Source of the DNA: Gerris lacustris
Taxonomy: Eukaryota > Arthropoda > Insecta > Hemiptera > Gerridae
Direction: 5' to 3'
Assembly: GCA_951217055.1 (NCBI GenBank)
Contig: OX578286.1
Coordinates: 27,472,720-27,536,719, forward strand
DNA: 64,000 nt
This document shows positions 12,530 through 24,999 of this stretch, in pieces. Positions within the stretch are counted from its first letter, which is position 1; each line of letters begins with the position of its first letter. Made by a program: the position numbers and the translations under genes. The notes beneath the pieces are model-generated. The model made no database searches. It saw nothing but the letters and a program-made list of their open reading frames with translations, and was not told where the DNA came from.

Positions 12530-13440
12530 TTCCTTTTCAGCTTATGAATAAATCATTATACTCTCGGTCTTCTCCTCCCGTTCAATTATTAAATTCATTT
12601 CACTCTCTCCATCCTCCTTCTTTAAACGTCCCTTTCTTTCAACCTCTTCCTTGCTTTCTCAAGTTTATCATCCTTCTTTCCTTCTGATCTTATTCTTTCA
12701 GTGTTCTTTCTTTCTATGCCTCACTCTTTTTATCTTTCTTACCATATCTCTTTCTTATTATCTTTTTTCTCTTTCTTTCTTTCTGCGTCTTTATCTAATA
12801 CCTCTTCTTTTTTACCTTTCCTTTCTCACTCTCTTCTCCAACATTTATCTCTTATTCTTTCAGAGTTATTTCTTTCTTAAAGCTTTACTCTTTCTATCTC
12901 TGTTTCTAATTATCTTCCTTTCTTTATTCCTCTTTATCTAATCTCTCTTCTTTTTACCTTTTCTTTCTTATTCTCTATCCAACATTTATCTCTTATTCTT
13001 TTTATACCTATCACTTTTTCATTTTATCTTTCTCTTCAGTCATTCTTATTAACACTCATTCTTTCTTTCCTTTATGTTTTCTTTCTCTTTTCAATTTTCA
13101 TGTTTCATTCTTTCATTTTTACTATTTCTTTTTTTTCGCTCTCTTTCCTACTCTTCCTCTTGCTCTCATTATATTTATTTTTTCTCTCACTCTTTTTCTC
13201 TCTTTTCTTATTGTCCTCACTCTTTTTCTTTCTCTTCTTTTTGCTCTCACTCTTTTTCTGTCTCTTCTTTTTGCTCTCACTCTTTATCTTTCTCTTTTTT
13301 TGCTCTCATTCTTTTCTTTTTTCTCTCTTTCTTTTATTTCCTTTTACTCCTTTTGTTTCTTTCTCTTCTTTTGGCTTTGATTCTTTCTTTACTATTTACC
13401 TATTTCAATTCATCACTTTTCTCTTTCTCATCTTTTTATG
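12530..13440 (+). repeat. Polypyrimidine tract of about 0.9 kb
   Basis: The plus strand is dominated by T and C (TTCTTTCTTT, CTCTCACTCTTTTTCTTTCT) with few purines over about 900 bp. Between 13190 and 13310 it contains four to five near-copies of 'tgctctcactctttttc'. The long hydrophobic frames in it (F/S/L repeats) are composition artefacts. Confidence 0.85.
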
Positions 13441-13589
13441 CCCTTTTTGTTTTCTCATTATATGTAATATATACACAAAGAAAGTACTGTGTTTCCACGA
13501 ATATTCGATCATGATGTAATTACACATTTTAAAATTGTATGTCCTAAAAAGTGATGTCATTTTTTTTAAAAAAAGAAAAATATATCTTT

Positions 13590-14045
13590 CGGTTATCTGT
13601 GCAGACGTGTGATGAAGAAACTAGGGGGTGGGGATTTCAATAAAAATTTGGCATACATGCCTAAACAAATCATACACTGAGGCGTAATTGAGAAATTAAT
13701 TTTAGCTCTAAATTGGAGGACAGTTTTAGGGGTAATAACTCAAAAAAATGAAAAATAAAAATGCTAAAATTATTTCTCGTTAACGTTTCCTACAAATTTT
13801 GTTTTAAAAAATTATATTTTTGTAGTCCATTTAGAATCTAATTATATAAGTCGTTTTGTCGGGAAAAAACCCTTGTTTTACGAGATATTATTGATAATTA
13901 AAATAAATGTAATACCAAAAGGTGAGAGGTAAGGTTCGATTCCTCGCCAAGGAGAAATTATTTGTATAATAAATTATAAATAATGAATAAATCTATGAGT
14001 AAAAATACAAAACAACTAACAGATGGGAAAACACTGGACTATGAA
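13590..14045 (+). repeat. Family B repeat
   Basis: Reverse orientation relative to 8684-9270. It runs from 'ggcatacatgcctaaacaaa' to AAGGTTCGATTCCTCGCC (the B-box-like segment at about 13932-13949) and ends at 'gggaaaacactgg'. Confidence 0.6.
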
Positions 14046-14049
14046 ATTG

Positions 14050-14835
14050 TGGGGACAGATTTTTATTATTATTATCAACGATAACCTTAAAAGCAAAACA
14101 TTTTTTTTTATTATCAACAATATCCCAAGAAGCAACAAAGTTTTTATTTATTATCAACGATAACAAAACAACAAAGTTTTTATTTATTATCAACGATAAC
14201 AAAACAACAAAGTTTTTATTTATTATCAACGACATCCCTAGAAATAACAAAGTTTATTTTTTATCAAAAATATCTCAAGAAACAACAAAGTTTTTTTTAT
14301 TATTAACGTAATCTCAAGAAACAACAGTTTTTATTATTATTAACGTAATTTCAAGAAACAACAAAGTTATTTTTTATTATTAACGTAATCTCAGGAAACA
14401 ACAAAGTTTTTTATTATCGAAATAATCTCAAGAAACAACAAAGTTTTTTTATTATTAACGTAATCTTAAGAAATAACAAAGTTTTTTTATTATTAACTTA
14501 ATCTTAAGAAACAACAAAGTTTTTTTATTATTAACGTAATCTTAGCAAACAACAAAGTTTTTTTATTATTAACGTAATCTCAAGAAACAACAAAGTTTTT
14601 TTATTATTAACGTAATCTTAAGAAACAACAAAGTTTTTTTATTATTAACGTAATCTTAAGAAACAACAAAGTTTTTTTATTATTAACGTAATCTCAAGAA
14701 ACAACAAAGTTTTTTTATTATTAACGTAATCTCAAGAAACAACAAAGTTTTTTATTATTAACGTAATCTCAAGAAACAACAAAGTTTTTTATTATTAACG
14801 TAATCTCAAGAAACAACAAAGTTTTTTTTAATGGC
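14050..14835 (+). repeat. 38-bp tandem array
   Basis: About 20 units of 'attaacgtaatctcaagaaa' plus 'caacaaagttttttt', period about 38 bp. Units at the right are most uniform; the first few carry 'atcaacgataac' variants. Confidence 0.95.
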
Positions 14836-15259
14836 TTCAGCTAATCCTTAATATCTTTTTAATATCACTACTTCAGCTTCATTCAACAAAAATATAAAAA
14901 AGTAATTTCGTTTCTTATAACCGTTTATTAAGTCTAATTTTACTCCTAATTTTTTCTCACTTATTATTCCCCACTTTTTTAACTATATAGTTATATTGAA
15001 TTCATTATATATTATTATTTTCCAATACATGTATGTATATATATGTATATAGCATGTATAGTGATACCGTTATATAGTTGGCTTGTGTTTTCTGTATCAG
15101 TTAGAATAATTAATGTATAAAATATTCCAAGTCTGTTCTAGATTTCGATCCTTTCTCTCTCCTAACTCTGTTTTTTTTTTTTTTTTTTTTTTTCTTTCTT
15201 CCTCCATTATATTTTTTATCTCTTTCTTTATCTTCTTTACTAACTCATTCCCTTTTTGA

Positions 15260-15336
<77 letters not shown>

Positions 15337-15690
15337 ACTAATTAACTGATTTTCCTGTATCATGAAAAATTTAATTAGAGAAAGTATTGTGATTTGAATT
15401 TTGCCCCAACCAACCACTCTATAACAGCTATTCCTAAAATATTAAAATAATTCATGCAAATACCATGTTATATTATGAGCTATGAAAATTTGTTTTCATT
15501 ACCGATAACAAAAAAAAATGTGACCCCCCGGAGTATCGAACCAGGGACCCTTTTATTGTTTTGTTCGATTAAAAAGAACATAGGAAATTATAAGCAATTA
15601 TAATTTCCAATTATAATTGCAATTAATTATTAATTATTAAGCATATACGTTTGTTATATTATGAAATTACATTTTTCCGCCTAAATTTGT
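14836..15690. other. Unassigned region with (TA)n and a B-box-like motif
   Basis: It contains a poly(T) at about 15172-15193 and a (TA)n at 15261-15333. Near 15535-15555 the minus strand reads CCTGGTTCGATACTCCGG, a tRNA B-box/T-arm-like sequence. I could not fold a complete tRNA around it, so I treat it as a SINE or tRNA remnant. Confidence 0.4.
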
Positions 15691-15698
15691 TTAGGTAT

Positions 15699-16305
15699 TT
15701 TGCTTCCGAGTTTACCGAAGGGAACGGAAGCATTGTGTTCACTTTTCAGAGCGAAAAACTTTTATGTCTCCGATTTTAAAAATTCCAAGACAGAAATCCG
15801 TTTCAGACATCAGGGAACATTTTTGGTCTCGTGTCTGTCTGTCTGTCTCTCTGTCTGTCTGTCTGCCTGTCTGTCTGTCGGTCTGTGTGTCCGCGAATTA
15901 TGAAACTTGTGACGATAACTTCAGTAAATGTTGACCGATTTTAATGAAATTTGGTAGACATGTTCATTTTACCAATGCTCAAGACGAGTTCGTTGGACAA
16001 CATTATCCGTTCAAGCGTTCACGCGCAACGCTCGCGTAAACGTGAACTTCAAATTTAAATTTGGAATTTTAGGTCGGGAAAAAAATCAAACTTTATCTAT
16101 TTAATGAGACAAACATTTTTTTCAAATACAATTTTTTTGTAAAACCAACAGCGGCACCGCTATGAAGTGTTAAAGATCGCTTAAACTATAAATAGTTTTT
16201 ACACAATAAACAATATAACAATAATTTTAATATTAATATAACAATAAAGTACATGATAGGATGCGAGGAAGCTATGTGCCACACTAATTGGCAGTCTATT
16301 TTTTT
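15699..16305 (-). repeat. Family A variant with a different interior
   Basis: Both ends match family A: the hairpin end GCTTCCGAGTTTACCGAAGG, and GGATGCGAGGAAGCTATGTG with 'actaattggcagtc' at 16260-16295. The (GTCT)n tract is expanded. The middle (about 15905-16240) is unlike other copies and includes 'ccaacagcggcaccgctatg' and 'aagcgttcacgcgcaacgct'. Confidence 0.7.
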
Positions 16306-16467
16306 TTCATATAGAGCAGGATGGGTAAATAAATAAAGTTATTTTATAATATAATAACATATTATATGCTTTATAATCTACGAAACACTAACAATTACTT
16401 GGATGCAAGTACTTGCATGTAATTTTCCATCTTTTCCTAATAGCATTCCTTTACTCTTATGAATTTA

Positions 16468-16975
16468 TTTTTTATGTCTCCGATTTAAAACATTTCAAGA
16501 TAGGTATTTGTTTCAGATATAGGGGAACATTTTTGGTTCCGTGTCTCTTGGTAGGCCTGTCGGTCTGTCTGTCACTTAAATATTGCGAACCAACATATCT
16601 TAAAAACTACACGTCGCGTCGTAGTATAAGTTTCAACCTTCTGCACTCATTTGTTTCTCTTCCACATGCGCACAAACATACATTTATTTACACCTATAGC
16701 TTCACAAATTACTTATCTGATTTGTATGAAACTTATATAGTTTATTGAAAGTAACCTGCATATAGCCCCAGATTAATTTGAACCATCTAAGCTCTTTAAC
16801 TTATGCTTAATTGATACTTGAATTCATGTAAAAAAAAATCCAAACAATTTTTACAGATTAAAAAAAACGGAAACAATTAAACAAATTAGATAATAATGGC
16901 TTGTAAAAGTATAAAATCAATAAAGTACGTGTTAGGATGCGAGGAAGCTATGTGCCACATTAATTGGCAGTCTAT
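16468..16975 (-). repeat. Family A repeat, near full-length
   Basis: From 'tttatgtctccgatttaaaa' through GTCTGTCTGTCAC to GGATGCGAGGAAGCTATGTG and 'attaattggcagtc'. The hairpin end is missing. Confidence 0.75.
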
Positions 16976-17992
16976 TTTTTAAGAAAATCGATTTTCTCAT
17001 TTTCATGTTAAATTTGGTTTTATTTTAATCTAATTCATGTCGCTATATGTTTTGCTTAATCTTTTTTTTTGAATAATCGAGAGTGCGAGTAAGTTCGCTT
17101 TATTCCGATGGGATGTCTCACCTTATTCAGCAAGGGTTTTTAAGTAATCCTAATGCATTCTTATAATTTTACTCTTTCGTTTTCTTGTTGGTTTGTTTTT
17201 CCCCTACTTCTTTTGGCGTTCGTTTCTGTGACTTCTCGTAAAATACGTATTTTTTTTTCTTGTCTTTTATATACATGCTTTATCCTTATTTTTGTTTCCT
17301 CCTCTTCTTCTTCTTCTCTTTCTATATAATTGAAGTCAGCTGATTATCCGACTACTCTGGCATGCCCCGAAGCCTTGTCCCCCCCCCCCCGGGACTTTTT
17401 TCGCTCCTGATATATTATTTCAAAAACCGGTTTTATTTTTCAAAGTCCTGCGAAGTCTCCTTAACTCCCTCTCCCCCCCTTTGACGACTTAACGGTCTCC
17501 AAATTCCTTGGTTACGGGATTTCTCGATCCCCAGTAAGGAATAGTTTGGTTTATTTGCGAGACTCTGTCGCGAAGTCGGAATTAATTTCCTGACTAAACA
17601 TAGACGATGAAGACTAATTGATAACTCAAGATTTTTTTTTTTTATTTCAATTTAATTTAAAAAAAAGTATCTATTTGATTGAACAGCTGTTTAAAAGCAT
17701 CTTATACAAATAAGATTAATTTAATTAATTAATATAACCCAAAATTAATTAATCGAATCCAGACTAAACTACATATATAATTCATTATTTATAATAAATG
17801 TTATTAATTTCACATAAATAGTTTAGTTTCCAAAGCCATCATAGAATCCAATCAAAACTACATTATATATAATTCATTATTTAAAATTAATGGTATTTAT
17901 TTTAACACTTTTAACTCAAGTTGTTTGTAAGGTAGACATTATGTAATACATTTTTATTTCAACCATTTCTGTCTGGTCTCTGCGCATGCCCC
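16976..17992. other. Unassigned; GC-richer island at about 17330-17610
   Basis: Non-repetitive within the window. The island contains a C run near 17380-17392. I checked for exon-like frames with splice signals and found nothing I would defend. Confidence 0.35.
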
Positions 17993-18076
17993 AGTCTCGC
18001 ATGCGCAGGCGCACTATAGACTGGGCATATGCGCAGTGTACTTTACAGTCTATAGTGCGCCTGCGCATGCGAGACT
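17993..18076. repeat. Perfect 31-bp GC-rich palindrome
   Basis: Arms 17993-18023 and 18046-18076 are exact reverse complements (core GCATGCGCAGGCGCAC) around a 22-bp loop. The loop motif GCGCAGTGTACTT is repeated just outside the right arm. It is strikingly CpG-rich for this region and probably the remains of a TIR element. Confidence 0.85.
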
Positions 18077-18796
<720 letters not shown>

Positions 18797-19018
18797 ATAA
18801 TAGAAGACGTTCCCATCTTTGGAAAATGTTATGTACACTAAACGTGTCCAAGTATTAGTTTGTGAACTGAATGTCAAACAGTACTAAGTGAGAGTAAACA
18901 TATTCAAAAGAGAGTTCAAGTGTACACTCGGAAATATGAAAAATTAAAGAAATATAAATATCTCATAAGAGGGTGTTTATTTGGAATAAAAGTCCTTTTT
19001 AAATAGATTTTTTAATTA

Positions 19019-19063
19019 CATCAAAGCTTTCGCCCAAGGGAACCTGAGCTTCTTCAGTGATAA
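19019..19063 (-). ncRNA. Hammerhead-ribozyme-like motif, canonical core
   Basis: Minus-strand reading. Stem I is UAUCA (19062-19058) with UGAUG (19023-19019), 4 Watson-Crick pairs plus one G-U. The core CUGAAGA is at 19057-19051. One extra A (19050) is followed by stem II, a 7-bp hairpin from GCUCAGG (19049-19043) and CUUGGGC (19038-19032) with a UUCC loop. GAA is at 19031-19029. Stem III is only the self-complementary AGCU (19028-19025), and position 17 is U (19024). The 4-nt palindromic stem III implies cleavage as a dimer, as described for small PLE hammerheads. The extra A after the core departs from the textbook consensus. Confidence 0.6.
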
Positions 19064-19185
19064 TCAAGTGGTGAAGATCTAAGAATTTAGAAATTAAATT
19101 AAAATTATGTTTATATTTACACCTCAACCTAAAGGTTTTTTAATTTTAATTTAATTTAAAAAATTCTTACATCTTCACCACTTGA

Positions 19186-19226
19186 TTATCACTGAAGTAG
19201 CTCAGGTTCCCTTGGCGAAAGTTTGA
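19186..19226 (+). ncRNA. Decayed hammerhead-like motif
   Basis: Plus-strand counterpart in the right arm. The core reads CUGAAGU (A9 changed to U), stem II has lost one G (CUUGGC), and stem III reads AGUU, which is no longer self-complementary. Stem I (UAUCA/UGAUG) is kept. It is presumably inactive. Confidence 0.5.
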
Positions 19227-19289
19227 TGTAATTAAAAAATCTATTTAAAAAGGAATTTTATTCCAAATAAATACCCTCTTCTGAGTTAG

Positions 19290-20350
19290 AAATTCGAAGT
19301 CCACTATACCTTTCAACAATTTGAAATATAAATATGTTTAAAAGAAACTTTAAACAAATAACCAAAATAAAAATAAAAAAAACTTTCTCATATTTATAAA
19401 ACACAGTGTTAATGAATTTAAATCCTATATTATCTAATTAGTACAGTCAAATTATACATGGCTGCTTACAAAAGTCGCATATACCTATAACTTTTGAATA
19501 GTTCGTAAGGACAAAGGTCACTAACAAAATTAAACTGGTTGTGCGTAAAGTGTCACGTAAAAATGGTTTCGTTGGTATTGTGTACATGAAATTAGTATAA
19601 GAAAAAAAAGGGGGGGGGGACGCAAAATATTGATGTTTTTTGACAAAATGATATGGAAAATTAAACGCTTTCCACAGGTATTATATATTTATTTGTAATC
19701 TACTCATCAATACTTAAAAAAAACAAAAAAACAATTACAATTTGGTCTTCTAGGAGCTCTGATACCATTTTCATATAAAATTTAGAACTTCTATCGGCGA
19801 AATGTAGTACTAAAATGAATACAAGTGAAAATCAATCTACCTCCTATTATACTCTAACTTCCTGGCACGATATTTAAGAACGTCACATTTTAAATGTCGT
19901 TTATTGAAACTTGAGCCCGCCTATCGTCAAAATATTGTACTGTAAATAAAAACCTATCGACCTCCTGTCACATCCTAACTTCCTGGCACGATTATTTACA
20001 TTTTTCATGTAGTTTTCTGCGTGACGGAAATTTTTCTGTTTCCCAGAACTAAAATATATCCATGTTCAAAAAAAAATTAAAAAAATAAGTTTGCTTATCA
20101 GTTATCAGTGATAAAGTCAAAATATTTTGAACTTTTTTTTCGACTTTGGCTTATTATCTCTGTTCCTATACATCGAAGAGTAAAAGTAGTTATTATCAAT
20201 ATTGTAGACAACAATTTCTACAACTTTTGTATTTATAATTTCTTCTACGTTCTTTTCTTTTTTTGAAAAAAAATATAGATGGATTAATTATATTTGGCCA
20301 TCTTTAACACTTCATAGAAATGTCACTGTTGGTTTCACTCAAAAAAATAG
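19290..20350. other. Unassigned; a diverged direct repeat near 19780-20000
   Basis: Two diverged stretches share 'tctaacttcctggcacgat' (about 19855 and 19975), about 120 bp apart. The 20300-20340 segment resembles the interior of the family A variant at 16130-16180. No gene is seen. Confidence 0.35.
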
Positions 20351-20367
20351 ATAAATATAGAATATTT

Positions 20368-20603
20368 GGTACTTTTTTAGATTGTTACTCCCCTTAAAAA
20401 ATATAATAAAGGGGAGTAACAATCTAAAGAAGATGTACGGAATGTTCTTCTTTAGATTGTTACTCCCTTTTTAAAAACATAACATTGATATTCCTTTGTC
20501 CTAAAATACATTGGACTAAACATCCCTTTGTCTTAATAGTTATTTAGCCAAAGTCATGTATATTCTAAAAAAAAATAAGGGAGTAACAATCTAAAGAAGT
20601 ACC
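20368..20603. mobile_element. Family C MITE with 8-bp target duplication, copy 1
   Basis: The left TIR GGTACTTTTTTAGATTGTTA and right TIR (reverse of GGTACTTCTTTAGATTGTTA) delimit 236 bp. An 8-bp direct repeat GAATATTT flanks it at 20360-20367 and 20604-20611. An internal third and fourth copy of the arm lie back to back near 20405-20470. The 8-bp duplication fits the hAT or P superfamilies. There is no transposase. Confidence 0.85.
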
Positions 20604-20619
20604 GAATATTTTCTCGTCC

Positions 20620-21520
20620 TAAAAATTCCAATATGAAATTTTAAGTTTACGTTTGCACCAGCATTGAGCATAAACGCTTAATGAATAACGCTCCCCAACG
20701 AGCTTAGCATTAGGATATAGCGAGATACACTATATATTTTTGTGTGTGGTTGTGTTATGGTTTTGTTAATTTATATGTTTATGTAAACAAATAATGATTT
20801 TTGACTTATGCAGACTCTCTCTTATGGAGACTATTGTAAGTATACATTTTATTTTTAATTATATGTAAATTAAAATCTATTAAATGCTTTCAATGTAACC
20901 ATGAAAACTCAAAAAAAGTAATAAATGGAGAAAAAATGGACTAAGTAAGTATGTACTCTTACACAACTTGTATAGGACATTTAAAAAAACAAAATGGAGA
21001 CCTTAAAGGTCCATTTATACAGGACCCGGAGCCGAGAACGGACCGAGGACAACAAAATCTAAAGCAAAGCGGTTTTGTACGAGCCTTTATCGATAATAGG
21101 ACTTTCGGCTTTGACCATTTTCGCGATTGCGGGCTTTGACCATTTCCGTCTCCATTCCTGTATAAATCGGGCTTAAAACCAGTTAATCCATCAAGAATTT
21201 TAGCGCCATTACAATACTTTCTCTCCGCATATACAATGTACATGAGAAAGTAAAAAATCACATGAAGCAAAAGCAGAATTAGAGTAGAGAGATCGTATTA
21301 TGATAAGATGTTATCAGTCACTGCCAGTAGAGCCGCTTGTTTTTGTTTTATAAATGTTTTAAGAACATGACCGTAAGAAGCGACAGTGGAATTCACAGTA
21401 AACACTGCTACATTTCTGTGTTCTACAACTTGCGTAATAAACTATATAAACGTGCGTCTTCCTTTTTTTTTTCTTTTTGTAAAAAAATAAAATAATAAAA
21501 TTTCATAAATTTAACGTGAT
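20620..21520. other. Unassigned AT-rich sequence
   Basis: Includes a moderately GC-rich patch at 21010-21200 with 'atttatacaggacccggagc' and the tail-like 'catgagaaagta'. It could be an old element end; no gene is supported. Confidence 0.35.
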
Positions 21521-21529
21521 AAAGCGTTG

Positions 21530-22040
21530 GTATATGGCTTCCGTGGTAAGATTCTAATAAGGTTGGATGGTAAGGAGTTCAAACAACAGTCTGAGATTAT
21601 AATAATCTTGAAGTTTTAATCTCATTCTTGGCATCTTTTCCTCAACGAGAGTTGCTCATGTTATGAGTCATCAACAACCTTAGTTCGCAACGAGGGAGCC
21701 AGAGTGAACAAGGTGCTCTAGACACTCGCCCAGCTATCACTGAATAGAGGGGAATCAAGGTCGTGGGTTCGATCCTGTGTCATGATGCTCTTATTTAAAT
21801 AGCTCACTAATGACCACTCCATACCAGCTTCGGCAGTACAATGTACAGGTATGATGTGGGAAGTGGCTGAAACTAGAGGCTAGTAAAATGGGCCCAATGT
21901 GGCCTGATTGCTAGGTTCCAACAAGTGGTTCGTCCTACCCGTCTAACCACTAATAGCACTAGTTCCCAACGATAGTTGCCCAAATTAGAACGCGGCATAA
22001 ACTAACTAACATCTTGAAATCATCGATAGATAGATAGATT
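21530..22040 (+). repeat. SINE-like element with B box and (GATA)n tail
   Basis: The region is GC-richer than its surroundings. It carries the pol III B box GGTTCGATCC at 21766-21775, and ends in a (GATA)n tail at about 22024-22040. A tRNA-derived SINE is the best reading. The A box is not clear, and I see no second copy here. Confidence 0.5.
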
Positions 22041-22129
22041 TACAAATCACAGGTACATATTTTCTGCATTCATTACATTAATTTACCTGCTCCTAAAACG
22101 ACACAAGTCGTAAAGAAATTAAATCATAC

Positions 22130-22900
22130 ACCAGGGCCTATTTAACAAATGGGCCCGGTGGGCCCCGGCCCAGGGCCGTAGAGGTTTTGGGGCGCATGAG
22201 GTTAGGCCCAACAAAATCTATTTTCTCAGGAACTAAATTATTCCCGGGAAAACCGCTTATATCGTCAGATTTGTTTTGACTACATTTTAGAATTTTCTAA
22301 TCAAGTTTTTGGGGTTAACGCCCCCAAATCCAAATTTGAAGCTAAAATTAATTTCTCGCCTCGGGGTATGATTCTTCTTAACATGTATGCCAAATTTCGT
22401 CAAAATCAGTCTAGTAGTTAGGGAAAATCCATCAAAATCAAATTTTCTCCTTATATGAGACAATACTAAACTAAACAATTTGATGGTTCTTTTCATTAGG
22501 CATATTTTGAAGACATAATTATTGAATTTGCTATGAAAAAATCGGTCCGAGACAATTCAGACAAACTTTCTGATATACGAGTTCATAACACCTAGCCCAG
22601 TATTTTCCAATTGCTAGTTTTTGTAGATACATTTAATTATTATTGAACATTTCATGAAAATTTATCATAAAAATAACTTCTCCTCGGCGGGGAATCCGTC
22701 CACATTTTACAGGAACTAGATTTCCCCTGGGAAACAGCTTATGTCGTTAGATTCGAATGTAAACGTACTACATTTTAGAAGTTTTTAATAAAGATCGTCG
22801 GAACCGTTTTTCAGGGCTAAAATGCAATTCGCGATTTAGCCTCAGGGTATGATTTTTCTGAACATGTATGACAAATATCGTCAAAATCAGGGGGGGGGGG
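22130..22900 (-). repeat. Two family B fragments
   Basis: Segments 22200-22470 and 22540-22890 each match parts of 8684-9270 ('ctcaggaactaaattattcc', 'tatgccaaatttcgtcaaaa', 'aaatcggtccgagacaattc'). The B-box region is truncated in the second (CCTCGGCGGGGAATCC). A G run lies at 22890-22901. Confidence 0.6.
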
Positions 22901-22954
22901 GGTGTCCCTTGGGCCCATAACGCATCACATGCTTACCGCGGGCCTGATCATACA

Positions 22955-24146
22955 CGTTATACAATTGACTGACAATAAATGTGGCACATATCTTCCTCAC
23001 ATCCAACTTACCTATTATCCTACTAATGCTTTTACAAGCCATTATTGTCTAATTTATTTAATTGTCTCCCCCGTTTTCTTAATATGTCAAAATTGTTTTG
23101 ATTTTTTACATAAATTAATGTATCGATTAAGAAAAAGTTAAAGAGCGAAGACGGTTGAAATTAATCTAGTGCCATCTGCGGGCTACTTCCCACAAATCAT
23201 CCAAATTTCATAAAAATTGATGAGTCTTTTGACGATTTAGGTCATCAGGATTTTAAATAAATGTATGTTTGTGCGCACTTTGAAGAGAAACAAAAGGGTG
23301 CAGAAGGTACGAACTTATATGGGATCAACAATGAGCTAATTATGACCTAGTCCAGTGGCGCACCCAGGGGGGGGGGCACGGGGGGCAAGTGCCCCCCCCC
23401 CAATGCCAGACCTAAAATTTAAGTATGCAATTCCGCAGCACGAGTTAAAGTAATAGTGTTGTGATAGTCAAAAAAAAAAAAAAATAAATAAGAAATTATA
23501 TAGGCCTAGTTTAACCCGACATTTTTTTTTTTTTTTTTTTTTTTTTTTTGGCGTTTAAAAAGACGTGATAATAAAATATTATTAGTATGTATATAATTTT
23601 GTTTAAATAAAATACCCCGGTCTTTATGTCCCGTTCATAAAAAACTTAAATTTATTTGTATATAATAACATTTTAGATGCTCTTAGAATAGGCTAAAAAG
23701 ACGTTTTCAAGTAACGTAAACTATAAAAATTTTCCCGGGGGAGGACCCCCGGCCCCCCTCTAAAAGCTCTCTTTTTTCTTTCTTCCCAGCCCCCCTTCAA
23801 AATTAGCTGGATCCGCCCTTGATATGAAGTAATTTAAGAACAAAGAAAACCAGACTGGTTAATAGTCTGTGATTGTGCTAAGCCCACATTACATCCCCCC
23901 CCCCCTTATTTTTTTTTTAATCTTTGCCCCTCCCAAAAATAAATCCTGGGTGCGCCACTGTGACCTACTATACAAATTTCATAAAAATTGGACGTGTAGT
24001 TTTTAAGATTGTTGGTTCGCAAAAACTGAGCAACAGACAGACAGAAACGGAACCAAAACTGTTCCCTGATGTCTGAAACGAATTCCTGACTTGGAAGTTT
24101 TGAAATTGGACACATAATGTATTTTCGTTCTTCAGAACGAAATATT
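22955..24146 (+). repeat. Family A repeat split by a hAT-like insertion
   Basis: The family A halves are 22955-23349 and 23961-24146. They start at 'tgacaataaatgtggcacat' and end at TTCGTTCTTCAGAACGA. The sequence resumes correctly across the insertion ('tgaccta' / 'tgacctactatacaaa'). Confidence 0.8.
23353..23960. mobile_element. hAT-like non-autonomous element
   Basis: The 16-bp TIR CAGTGGCGCACCCAGG starts at 23353 and its reverse complement (CCTGGGTGCGCCACTG, with one-base slack) ends at 23960. The host repeat's TGACCTA is duplicated on both sides (23343-23349 and 23961-23967), close to the 8-bp duplication expected for hAT. The interior holds G, C and T homopolymer runs and no transposase. 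Confidence 0.75.
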
Positions 24147-24354
24147 TAAATGGCTAACCTATCAAGTGAAAAACTAATACCAACTTGATATTTGGTCTAC
24201 TAACTATTTTTGTTCTCATACATATGAAATAACTTGAGAAGAGGACAGAATGTCTTCGTACTCATAAATTATAACCTAGGAGTGCAATGCAGTTGTCTGC
24301 TTGCAATATTGATCTGAGCGTGCATTTTAATCTTAAACAATAATAGTAGGTACA

Positions 24355-24960
24355 TTATGCGTCTAGTGCGGAAAGTAGCATTTTGCATGCGAGTGTGGAG
24401 TTTGCACCCGAGCGACAGCGAGGGTAGTAAAAACCACATGAGCAATGCAAAATGCCGTTTTCGCATGAGTTGCGTACCGTACATTATCTACGGTTGTTAG
24501 ATTTTAAAAATAAATACAGAAAAAAATAATACACTTCCTGTATGTAAGTTTGTATTACTCTATTGATAAAGATGACATTTATTCACTAGTTTTTTTTGCG
24601 GAATTAATTATTTCGGGAGGCGTATTATTCTCCTCATAATCGTCATCACTTAAATCACGCATTGATTTTCACAATAAACTCGATATAAACAGTTACTTTT
24701 ATTAAACAAACAGCATATTAGTTTTGTTAAATGTAAACAAACTCGCTAATCGTGCGTAAAGTTGAAGAATTCTTCTTCTTTACCGCCCTAGGGCGGAAAA
24801 AAAGAGGAATTCTTAAGAATTATGAGACGCGCATGCGCAATGAATATATGTACGTAAAGAATCACTTTCTACGCATCTAAACAGGGATACAATATTTATA
24901 TTTCGTAACAATCGTAGATAAAAATGTTTATTCATAAACAGCTGAAATCGGATCAAAAAT
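24355..24960 (+). repeat. Family F repeat
   Basis: Shares 'gtaccgtacattatctacgg', an inverted GAATTCTTCTTCTTTACC segment, ACGCGCATGCGCAATGAATA and the 'tcgtagataaaaatgtttat' end with 52030-52275 in reverse complement. Confidence 0.6.
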
Positions 24961-24999
24961 AGTAATATTTATAATTTTTAATTAAAAAACATTTTTTTC

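Larger units (their letters stand above)
18962..19285. mobile_element. Inverted repeat carrying two hammerhead-like motifs
   Basis: The left arm (about 18962-19107) and right arm (about 19143-19285) are reverse complements with scattered differences around a short T/A-rich centre. Each arm carries one hammerhead-like motif, on opposite strands. Two inverted terminal segments with ribozymes and no protein would fit a solo or collapsed remnant of a PLE-type element, because PLEs are known to carry hammerheads in their terminal (pLTR) regions. It shares no other sequence with the PLE at 27.7 kb. Confidence 0.6.

Noticed and set aside
13074..13519. 139- and 146-codon hydrophobic ORFs resembling membrane proteins
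   Set aside because: They come from the T/C-rich tract; TTT, TCT and CTT codons give F, S and L in every frame.
15530..15560. Intact tRNA gene on the minus strand
   Set aside because: Only a B-box/T-arm-like segment is visible; no acceptor stem, D arm or anticodon arm could be paired.
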